Assembly (NCBI GenBank): GCA_963383645.1
Contig: OY726563.1
Location: forward strand, 28,614,821-28,678,820
Source of the DNA: Muscardinus avellanarius
Lineage: Eukaryota > Chordata > Mammalia > Rodentia > Gliridae
Length of the DNA: 64,000 nucleotides
Direction of reading: 5' to 3'
The notes under the pieces are model-generated. The model saw only the letters and a list, made by a program, of their open reading frames with translations. It ran no database searches and had not been told where the DNA came from. This document shows, in pieces, positions 55,036 through 64,000 of the stretch. A program made the position numbers and the translations under genes. Every line of letters begins with the position of its first letter. The stretch's first letter is position 1.

Positions 55036-56270
55036 AATTAGTTATAGTTTTCTTTAGTTCTAAATAATCTTTATTCATCTTTTGCCTTGAAGATCAATCT
55101 AGTGGCATGAGTGAATTAAGTATCCCAATATTATTGTATTTGGATTTATTTGAGATCTGATGTCCTGAAGGGTTTATTTTACAAATGTGGGTGCACCCTC
55201 ATTTGGGGCATTAACATTTACTCTATATCTTCTTGGTGAAATGTTTCTTTTAATGAAAGAAACTACCCTATTTTGTCTCTTCTGATGTGTTTTAGCTTAA
55301 TGTATGTTTTGTTGACTATCAGTGTGGCTACCCCTGCTCATTTTTGGTCTCCATTCACATGATGTATCTCTTTCCATTCTTTCACTTTCAGCTTATTAAT
55401 GTCTTTTGTTGTAATGTGAGTTTCTTGCAAGAGGCATATATTTGGATTATGTTTTTTAATCCACATTACCAGTCTGTCTTTTAATTGGTGAATTAAGTTC
55501 TTTGATGTTCTGGGGTATTATTGAAATATAATTTTTGTTTTCTGCCATTTTATGTTCTATATTCTGTTTGATATAATGTTATTTCTTCTTTGCTTAGTTG
55601 CCCTGGTGATCAACTTCATCTATTCTCTGGTTCTAAAATTTTCTTCTTTTATCTTCTTTATGGTTTATTTTTTTAAAGTATTTTCTCTAGTGTTGGCTTT
55701 GTTTTCATGAATATTTTTGAGTTCTGTTTATCTTGAAACAATTTTGTTTCTCCATCAATTTTGAATAATAACCTTGTTGAATATAGCAGTTTTGGTTGGA
55801 AGTTGTTATCTTCCAGGGTCTGGATTACATTTTACCAGTCTCTCCAGGCATTCATGACTTGGTTTGTAAAGTAAGGGGTTATTTTTATTATTTTTTCCCT
55901 GTATGTCACCTGTTCTTTTGTTCTTACTGCTTTTAAGATTCTTTCCTTAGCCTCAAGGTTGGTCATTTTGATTATTACATGCCATGGGAGGTCCTTCTTT
56001 GAGCTTGTCTTAATGGTGTTCTGTATATATCCTGTACATGAATCTCCAAGTCTCTTTCCATGTTTGGAAAATTCTCTGAAATTATTTCTCTGAAGAGATT
56101 ATGAATATCCTTGTTCTGTATCTCTATCCATTCTTCAATGCCTTTTATCCTTAATTTAGGATGATTTTTGTTGTCCTATAGTTGCTAGATGTTTAAGTTT
56201 TGTTGCTGTAATGACTTCTGTTTGCTTAGTTGCCCTGTTGATCAACTTCATCTCTTCTCTGGATCTGAAA
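55036..56270 (-). mobile_element. Older L1, antisense (endonuclease to 5' part)
   Basis: Antisense endonuclease text ('gaagatcaatctagtggcatg', GTGGGTGCACCCTCATTTGG, 'ggctacccctgctca') is followed by upstream L1 text (ATTACATGCCATGGGAGGTC, 'ctgaagagattatgaatatcc'). The block at about 55585-55720 also matches 10100-10240, which belongs to the antisense L1 there. Confidence 0.65.
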
Positions 56271-56369
56271 TAATACACTCTTGAGATACAAAGGAGGGTA
56301 GAGATGGATACAAAACAGGTTAAAAGGCAAGCAGAAGATATACAGGACAGCACTCTTATAAGTAATTTA

Positions 56370-56510
56370 TATTTTTCATCTCAATAATTCCAACAATCTA
56401 ATGAGATAAATATATTCTATAAAGAAATTGAATTACAGGCAAGTTAAGTAACTACACTAAAGTTTCATAGAAAGTGGTGAAAATGATTTTTTAAACCCTG
56501 GTTTAATTAT
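56370..56510 (-). mobile_element. MIR SINE
   Basis: Antisense MIR core: CTAATGAGATAAATATATTC TATAAAGAAATTGAATTACAG, then AGGCAAGTTAAGTAACTACA. Very old. Confidence 0.6.
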
Positions 56511-57095
56511 TGCCATATTTATGTTTGTAAATGTATTTTTCTTATGTTTTATCTGTTTCGCTGGTAGAAGTTTTTCAATTAAATAAGTTTAAGATTTGTT
56601 GAAATTCATATAAATTTTTTATTGTCACTGGGGTGAGAATATTCTTGAACAAATCCAACTTAACTATGTCTTAGCTCAGAAAACTAAAAGCAGACAAATA
56701 TTTGGTTGCAGATAAAGATTTGAGAGAGTGTTCTACAGGAAAAACCCATAAAGGAGTAAAGAAAGTAAAATGGGGAAGGGATAAAACTAAGTCAAGATGT
56801 TTTATTGGTAAAGTTTGGTTTTGGAGTACCACTCCTAAAATTTACTTGCTTAAGAAAAGAAACTAAGCTTTTCAAATCCTTATCATTCTAACATTGGCTA
56901 TTTTCAGTAAGCTAAGACATGTTCATGGCACATAAATGAGGTCATTTCTTTAAAGAAAAAGTATAGCAGCTGAAAAATGTGTGTACTGACTCATAAAAGG
57001 GATCTGCAGAAACACAAAAACTTTGTGCAGTTTGTTACTATTTTATTTAGAAATTTTTGTATCTAAATAAGGCCTCTAAAAATCATGGTTATGGA
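56511..57095. other. Unique sequence, no gene recognised
   Basis: No feature recognised. Confidence 0.4.
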
Positions 57096-57270
57096 TCAAA
57101 TCTATTTTACCATCTGTTTGTTGTAAATAAGGTTTTATTGAACTAAATCCATAATTCTTTATATATTTTGCTACAGTGTCACATCTGAGTAGTTGCAATG
57201 GAAACTGTATGACAATAAGAAAAGGCCAAATTTATTTTCCATGTAGCCCTTCACATATAAATGACAAATT
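57096..57270 (+). mobile_element. hAT-Charlie-like DNA transposon remnant
   Basis: TTGTAAATAAGGTTTTATTG, then GAGTAGTTGCAATGGAAACT GTATG, then a decayed 'aaggccaaatttatt...tagcccttcacat' follows the remembered order of a MER1-group element. The terminal repeats are not preserved. Confidence 0.5.
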
Positions 57271-57412
57271 CTCAATCTAGATTCAGATTGAAATATGTAA
57301 TTTTATACTTTTTTGTTTTATGATATAAGTTTATAGTAATTTTCATATAATCAAATAGAATATTAGTTTTATTTTCCAGACTGTAGAATATTTTGAAGAA
57401 GTTAGCAAAATG

Positions 57413-57620
57413 TTTTTTTGTGTTGTACTGGGGATTAAATTTAGGGGCATTCTACATCCAATCTAAACCCCAGCTATATTTTTTTTTCTTGTTTTAAAAC
57501 AAGGTCTCACTATGTTGTGGAGGACCTCACTAACTAGCTGAAGCTGGCTACAAATCCAGATCCTCCTGTCTCAGCGTCTCCAGTACTGGCATTACAAGCA
57601 TGCACCACCACACCTGGCTG
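57413..57620 (-). mobile_element. B1-dID SINE, old
   Basis: TGTACTGGGGATTAAATTTA, 'aactagctgaagctggc', ATGCACCACCACACCTGGCT. Confidence 0.8.
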
Positions 57621-57771
57621 GGAAAACATTTGTTTTTTCATTCTTTATTTTGAAAAAGGGTATCACTGAGTTGCAAAGGTCTCACTAAATAGCTGAGGCT
57701 GTCTGCAAACCTGTGATCCTCCTCTCTCACCCTCTCAAATGCTGGGATTATAAGCATGCACCACCACACCT
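57621..57771 (-). mobile_element. SINE, second antisense copy (B1 part only)
   Basis: Directly abuts the previous one: 'ctgaggctgtctgcaaacc', ATGCTGGGATTATAAGCATG, CACCACCACACCTGC. The ID module is lacking. Confidence 0.75.
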
Positions 57772-57889
57772 GCTAGCAAATTTTTTTATAAAGCACATTA
57801 GTAATAATCTGTTGGACACAGAATTTTGTTTGTAGGAAGACCCTAAATCACGTATTCAATATATATAACTTTCTGCTTTTATTTTTCTT

Positions 57890-58200
57890 ATTTTTAAAAT
57901 TTTATATATTTTATTTGGTGGATTGTAAATTTTACATCAAATTGGCATATGACATATCAAGGACATGTACATAGTCCATGATGCCTTCTTCACTGAGTGC
58001 CTCCACTTCACACATGTGTCTTTGATACTGGAATTGGTAGTTTTTGTATACATTGTATAATCTATACTCTTTATCACTTCACTGTCCATCCCTGATCCCT
58101 CTCAGTCACTATTCTAAAGTCTCTGCTCATCTACTTGATGTTGGCCTAATTTCTAAATATTTCTCTAATTTCCAAATATAAAAGAAAACATACATCTATT
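57890..58200 (-). mobile_element. Old L1 3' end, antisense
   Basis: 'ttttatttggtggattgtaaat', 'ggcatatgacatatcaaggac', 'cactgtccatccctgatccc' in antisense 3'UTR order; diverged. Confidence 0.45.
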
Positions 58201-58204
58201 TATT

Positions 58205-58310
58205 TCTCAGGACTGGCTTATACACAGAATGGAATTTTACTAAGCCATAAAGAAGAACAAAATCATGCCTTTTGCAGGAAAATGGATAGAACTAGAGAAT
58301 ATTAATATTA
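58205..58310 (+). mobile_element. L1 ORF2-end fragment, sense
   Basis: CAGAATGGAATTTTACTAAG CCATAAAGAAG ... GCAGGAAAATGGATAGAAC. Abuts the antisense piece, possibly another old 5' inversion. Confidence 0.6.
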
Positions 58311-59037
58311 AAAAGCAATCTATTTAAAAAATTACTTTCTTTTTTGTGTCAAAATTGTTTAGTAAAATATAAGTATATTATGTGAACTAAATTTTATATT
58401 TATTTACATTACTTGTATATTTCATTTTGTCAAATTTAAATTTTAGTGTCACATGTAGTCTATCCCTTTTTTCTTAATGTCTTATTTTTTGTTTTCCTAA
58501 CTTATTGTCAATGTCAATAATGTTTTGAACAATTATAAATTTGATTTGTCCAACTATTGTTTTCTTATTAAAAGTATTAATCTGTTCTTTTCTGCAGCTA
58601 TATTATGTATTAGTGTTACTTTTATTACATTCTTCTGCTCTTTGTATTGTATGTTTGGATCATAAATTTTAACCTTTCTTTTACTCAATATGAATATTAA
58701 ATTTATAGTGTTTTAAACCAATCTATCTATATATCATGTATATTTTTAGTATTATTAATGAATTTACTTATAAATTATTTGAATCAAGTTTTATTATTTA
58801 CACATTTATAGGAGTTTTCTAATTATTGTTTGTGGATGACTTTGTCTTAATTGCTTTACTTCAAAGAATATGTTATATATGATTACAAAAAAGTAAATTT
58901 TTTATTTTATTTAAGATAAAATGTGCCTATAAGCATATGTATCATGAGTAAATGAATATGGAGACAGTGTAAGGACCCCTAGATAATCCCGTCTCTAACC
59001 CATTTTGTGGCGCTCCCAACTGAGCAGTATTCTACAT
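58311..59037. other. AT-rich sequence, nothing recognised
   Basis: No gene or named repeat. Confidence 0.4.
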
Positions 59038-59039
59038 CA

Positions 59040-59082
59040 GATACTTACCCTCGTAGGAGGGGAGAATTAAAGACCATGAAAC
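59040..59082 (+). pseudogene. Possible U1 snRNA 5'-end fragment
   Basis: ATACTTACC followed by AGGAGGGGAGA and ACCATGA in the order of the U1 snRNA 5' end, with insertions. Only about 40 nt, so chance similarity is possible. Confidence 0.2.
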
Positions 59083-59122
59083 CCAATAATACCTACAAAT
59101 CCACTTTTAAACAGCCGGGGTT

Positions 59123-59505
59123 AAAATAAGATAGAACTGGATAACATTATGCTAAGTAAAATTAGTCACAAAAAGTAAAAAATTGGATGTTCTTCCTAAT
59201 ATGTGGACTCTAGGGAGAAAAAGGGTCATAGGGCGAACTCTAGACAAAAAAGGAGAAACCATACATGAACTAAAGAAGGTGACTTAACTGAGAGGTAAGT
59301 TAAGGGGATAAGAGAAATTCTCTAATGTATACAACATACATTAACAAGTATATAAAAGTCAATCACTAATCCAAACATGAGAAGAAGGAAGGGGGGAAGA
59401 CATGGGGTGGGAATTGGGGAATGGCTAAATGAGTAACATGTGCATGTCTCTTTCATCTTTTACTTCATTAAGATGTATGACTACAATGCACCAAGGACAA
59501 AAAGG
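59123..59505 (+). mobile_element. L1 3' end, sense
   Basis: ATTAGTCACAAAAAGTAAAA, 'aaaagtcaatcactaatcc', 'atgactacaatgcacc' at the 3' edge. 5'-truncated. Confidence 0.8.
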
Positions 59506-59509
59506 GGGG

Positions 59510-61490
59510 GCAATCAATTAGAGATGTGAGAACAATAGCCATGGACTAGGTCCATGCAATGTATCTGTAGATCAGTAGAAACCTTTGGAAAAAAAAAATC
59601 TTATAATCATCAACCCGATACCTACTTCACAGACATAGAAACCACTGGTCAAAGAATCACACACCCCTAAAATGACAAAAGAAGGATAACATTCATAACC
59701 CCCAATCCATTTCAACTCTCAATCTGCCATGGAACCAGCAACAGAGATGAGTGAAATACCCTCATCAGGTAACTGAAAGGACACCCCTAAAACTGAGAGG
59801 ATAGGAACACAAGAAATTTGTGCTTACACATCACACATGAAACTCTGAGGACTACAGCAGATCTGAAAATTACAGACAAACCCAGCCTTCTCACTGGAGA
59901 GTCCAGAGTCCCACAGTTGCAATGGGACAGGCCCTAACAGCACTCAACTCATACAGGCAAAGACATTGGGCTAAGGTCTCAACCATCATAAGTAACAAAA
60001 AACATCAAACACAGACATTGAAAAATGACCTTTTTTGCTATAGGCTACCTACAGAGCAAGTGAGAACAGCTGGAATGTGCTCAAGAACCTACTGTAACAA
60101 GTGGACCCTAAGTGGCTGAAAGTATTTGCACAGAACTAAGAGAGTGGCAGAGCCACCTCTATATGTTTATTTCTCTCTCTTTTTTTTTTTTTGTACTTGT
60201 ATACTTAAAGGATTTTTTTTTTTACTTTTTTGGGGAGCTTTTTTCCCCTTTCTTATCTCCTTCCAACTCTTCTTAATTTTTCTCTCTTTTGTGTTACAGG
60301 AGATTAACTCTAGGTCACTAATTAATGCAAGATAAGTTCCCTGGGTCATACCCCATAACTCCATCCTAGTAAAGTTTTCTCCTAGTAAAGCTTTCTCCTA
60401 GCAGGGGCCAGCTCCTCCCTGTATCTCATCACTAAGCTGCCTCCTTAGCAAAGTAGGAGACAGACCAGGCAGGGAAAGAGGCTTGAAAAAGAGCTTCTTA
60501 ACAAGTTTCACATCTCTTCTAAGCAATTGTCAAATCAAGGGGGAAAATGGCAAGAAAATCTCCAAAGCCAAAAGGGAAAGCAGTTTTATTCCAATAAAGA
60601 AATTTTGCTCACTCCCAATTAAGAAATTCTTAAGATTCCTTTTTCTTTTTTCTTTCTTTCCTTTTCTCCCTCTTTCCTCGTGTATTTACATGCAAGAGAT
60701 TGTGTTCTGTTTTATCTGTCAGACTCCAAGTGAACCCATCTGCCAATGCTTTGAATTAAATCAATTTTGCATTACTCTACATAAAGAGTTTACATTGGCT
60801 ACTAGAATTCTTTATTTTATCTATCTCTAATCTATACTAATTACTTATCTACACTCTCTCATTCTACTAGATACTATTCTCTACTTTACCCAATTTTTGT
60901 ATTTTTTACTCCAGCTCCTTCCATATCACTCACCCTTCCCCACTGAATACAACACAATTTTTCCTTGCATATAGCAACTGACTCTTTTAAACTCTTACTT
61001 CTGATGCTGGATTAGCTAGTTGAAACATCAGAAAGGACTACCAGATTCTAAAGGCAAACTAATCACAGCTGAGAGATGAAACTGTCTAACACCTTGCACA
61101 ATGAAGTTTAAAAATGCACAGGGTACAAACTTTTCTATTCACACTTCTGAGTTTAGTTTCCATTATAGAGGTGACAAACAGGTCTTTGAACCTTAACACC
61201 TAGAACCCATGAATATCACTATAACAGCAAACATAGTCATGGAGTAACTGCAGGCCATCACTGATGATCTACAAGCAGAACAAGAGTGGGGTGATATGGA
61301 ACACAGACATCATAGTTGGTAATCAAGGGAGATAAATACACAAGAGAAATCTGAGAATACCCATATAGTAGAGACTATTCACTTTTAAGGCATACATTAA
61401 TACTATAAAAGGGGAAAGATTAGACATAGAAATCCTACAAAGTGATCAAGACCATCAAAAGCAACAAAAACCTACCTTAAGAAACCTGAA
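59510..61490 (+). mobile_element. Older L1 5'UTR (probable)
   Basis: About 2 kb leading without a break into L1 ORF1, lacking frames, with pyrimidine-rich tracts (60170-60300, 60630-60680). A short direct repeat TCTCCTAGTAAAG lies near 60368-60400. Assigned by position; the 5' limit is uncertain. Confidence 0.45.
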
Positions 61491-61494
61491 ATTA

Positions 61495-62400
61495 TGAAAA
61501 AGAATAGCAAGGAACCAATGACTTTTCATGATCTCACAACAATAGAACCTGCAATCACTGAATTGCAGAGATTATCAGAAGAATAATTCAGAACTTTAAT
61601 AGTAGAAATGCTTCAGGTTTTCCAAGAAGAATTTAGAGAGAGCCTGAAAAGAATGAAGGAACAAATAAAGAATAAGACAACCTGTACATGAATTTAAAAA
61701 AAAAGTCCTGAAGTAACTGAATGATAGAATAAATGAAATAAATATATCAATTTAAACCATCACTGTAGACTAGACTACATAAAAAACAGAATCTTAGTTT
61801 TAGAAGATGAACTCTCAGAATGTGAATGCATACTATGCAATTTAAAAAACATAATTTGTCAGCATGAGTTGGATATTGAAGAGATTTGGGCCAACTGTAA
61901 AAGAGCAAACCTAAGAAAAATAGGCATAGGTGAGAGGAAAATATAAGGCCAAACCAAAGGAATAAAAAACCTTTTCAGAGACATAATATTAGAAAATTTT
62001 CCAAACAGAAATTGAGGCCAACATATAGGTATAAGAAATGTTAAAATTCCCTATTAGATAAGATCAGAAAAACATCATGACACATGATATTCAATTTGAC
62101 AAACATAGAGGCCAAGGAACGAATCTTAAAGCAATGACCAAGTGACATTCAGAGGCAAAACAGGAAGAATTACTCCAAACTTCTCAAACGAAGTCATAAA
62201 AGTGAGAGAGCCTGGAGTAACATATTTTAAACTCCAAAAACAAACAACTTTCAGTCAAGACTACTCAGCACATATCTCTATCAAATTTAATGTAAAAATA
62301 AAAATCTTCCACAACAAACAGAAGCTGAAATAATTTATGTCTTCTAAACCAGAACTAGAGAAAACACTCAGAGACATAAATTACAAAGAAATATTAGATA
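61495..62400 (+). pseudogene. L1 ORF1 pseudogene
   Basis: ATG near 61495 opens MKKNSKEPMTF but stops within 30 codons. The coiled-coil, RRM-like (TTGGGCCAACTGTAAAAGAG about 61886) and C-terminal (GTGACATTCAGAGGCAAAAC about 62143) regions are recognisable, with several stops. It parallels 591-1475 but is far more diverged. Confidence 0.75.
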
Positions 62401-62489
62401 AATTCCAGAAGCAGAGAAGCAATCATTTACATCAAACAAGCAATTAAGCAAAGAAGAGCAAACAATACTTCAAACATAAGTTAGGAATT

Positions 62490-62757
62490 AAAAATAATTT
62501 CTCAAGAATTACACTGAATATCAATGACTTCAACTCACCAATAAAAATAAATAAGTTGGCAAAATGGATAAAAATAATCATTAGCTATCTAGATTCTGTC
62601 TGCAAAAAAGATGTTTTTCAAGTAAAAATACCCACAAACTAAAATGAAGGGCTGGAACAAGGTAATTCATGGTAATTGAACTTCAAGACAAGCAGGAGTA
62701 GCAATTCTGATATAAGACAAATTGACTTCAAACTTAAACTTAACAGAAGAGACAAAG

Positions 62758-62793
<36 letters not shown>

Positions 62794-63555
62794 TGGTAAG
62801 AGGAATAATCCAACAAGAAGATATAATGATAGTTAACATTTATACCCCAACCATAGATGCAATCACATTCATAAACAAAATCTCTTCATGACAGTAAGTC
62901 ACACATAGATCTAAATACAATAATACTCAGAAACTTCAATACTCCCTTCACACTACTAGATCATTCTTCTAGACAAAAGGTCAATAAAGATGCCTCAAAC
63001 CTAGAGAACACCATAAACCAAATAGACCTACTAGACACATACAGAATATTCCACTCAACTACAGCTGAATTCATATTTTTTTTAGCTGCTCACAGAATCT
63101 TCTCAAAAATAGACTATATCCTGGGCCACAAAGCAAGCAATAGAAAATTCAAAAAAATGTGATATACCTCCTGCATCTTTTTAGATCATAATGAAATGAA
63201 ACTAAAAATAAACTATAAGAAGATCCATAGAAACCTCATAAACACATGAAAACTGAACATCACAGTGCTGAATGAGGAAAGGATCATAAAAGAAATAAGA
63301 AAGTAAGTAGTTCCCAGAAACAAATAAAAACAAAGACACAACCTATCAAAATCTCTGCTACACTGTGAAGACATCATTTAGAGAAAAAATTTACAGAACT
63401 GAGTGATTGCATAAGAACAAAAAAATTACCAAATAAATAACCTGATGACAGACCTCAAAGCCCTTGAAAAAAAGAAAAAGTCTATTCCTAAAGCCAGTAG
63501 AAGACAAGAAGTGATTAAAACCAGAGTGGAAATCAATAAAGAATAAAAAATACAG
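62490..63555 (+). pseudogene. L1 ORF2 start (endonuclease) pseudogene
   Basis: 'cactgaatatcaatgacttc', CAGGAGTAGCAATTCTGATA, 'aacttcaatactcccttcac', CTGGGCCACAAAGCAAGC trace the endonuclease domain. It is broken by a T28 run and several stops. Ends at the next L1 insertion. Confidence 0.75.
62763..62790. repeat. T28 homopolymer within L1 ORF2
   Basis: Replaces a short T-rich stretch that other copies have (for example near 33176-33190). Confidence 0.9.
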
Positions 63556-63559
63556 ACCA

Positions 63560-64000
63560 CAAAACCAGTGCCTTTCATAGCCAGAAAACACCATCACCAG
63601 AAAAACAAAAAAACCACCAGGCTCCAGAGAGAAAGCGGACTGAGAACAGAGCTCAGGGCCACAGAGGAGACACATGCGCCGGCGGCAGTGGCGAACTCAA
63701 CGGACGGCTACAGCAAGCTGAGGTGAGCCGCTGCGGAACAGCAAGGCGGGATCTTTCGGCGCAGAGAGCATTTAAAGCTCCCAGTGACCGAGCTCAGCAC
63801 ACGCTGCAGGGATTCAGAGTGGAAATCAAAACCAGAGAAGAAAAAATACGCCAGCCTCACGGTCGAGGGCGTGGCAGCAGCGCCATATTGTTACCGGCGG
63901 CGGCAGTAGCAGTGAATTCAACGAGTCCAGTACAGCTACATCTGCGTACTCAAGAACAGTGAGTCAAATTGCGGGCCACAGAGGAGAAATCCCAGTACTG
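63560..64000 (+). promoter_or_regulatory. Young L1 5'UTR/promoter, running off the right edge
   Basis: CpG-rich sequence homologous to 1-345: CTGCAGGGATTCAGAGTGG, GCTCAGCACACGCTGCAGGG, YY1-like CGCCATATTG at 63881-63890. It abuts the degraded ORF2, so this L1 inserted into an older L1. ORF1 is outside the window. Confidence 0.8.

Noticed and set aside
1..64000. Same L1 5'UTR at both window edges might mean a circular or tandemly duplicated segment
   Set aside because: The two copies share one 50-bp identical stretch but differ at many other sites and sit in different contexts. They are independent L1 insertions.

Overview
This is repeat-dense, AT-rich mammalian DNA, almost certainly from a rodent outside the mouse/rat group. 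The marker is a composite SINE whose left part is 7SL/B1-like (box A around GGCGTGGTGGCGCACGC, then GGTTCGAAGCC) and whose right part is ID/tRNA-like (GTGTAGCTCAGAGGT ... GGTTCCATCC). That dimer type (B1-dID) is known from squirrel-related, dormouse, beaver and some other rodents; I cannot name the species. I recognise no host protein-coding exon, tRNA or rRNA gene. The only long, convincing reading frame is an intact L1 ORF1 at the left edge.

Layout. 1-2577: CpG-rich L1 promoter and intact ORF1 (no ORF2), an old antisense L1 piece, and an L1 3' end. 2790-11155: nested antisense L1 copies, one split by a 2.0 kb LTR element (ERV-A, 6253-8262, minus strand). 11161-28000: mostly unique AT-rich DNA with SINEs, a MaLR-like LTR, an 82-nt near-perfect hairpin (15626-15707), a 16-bp-TSD retrocopy (19303-19699) and old L1 fragments. 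27490-35110: nested and 5'-inverted L1s, including a patch copied from 2 kb away. 35461-41845: a 6.4 kb retroviral copy (ERV-B, minus strand) with R-U5-PBS ... PPT-U3-R-poly(A) structure. 43365-49790: an old, nearly full-length plus-strand L1 broken by two SINEs. 49800-54000: MaLR-type LTR/internal sequence split by an inverted L1. 54000-59500: SINEs, L2, MIR, a hAT-like remnant and L1 ends. 59510-63560: a degraded plus-strand L1, abutted at 63560 by the promoter of another young L1 that runs off the right edge.

How it works together. The window records successive retrotransposition: ancient L1/L2/MIR/MaLR as substrate, then L1 copies sharing a distinctive 3'UTR, SINEs mobilised in trans with perfect target-site duplications, and endogenous retroviruses. 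The most notable item is ERV-B. Its ends are exactly those of a polyadenylated viral genomic RNA rather than of an integrated provirus, which points to copying by the L1 machinery. ERV-A has an unusual LTR-PBS-LTR-end duplication at its 3' terminus. All calls come from reading the sequence; family names rest on remembered consensus features, and boundaries are usually good to about 10-30 bp.
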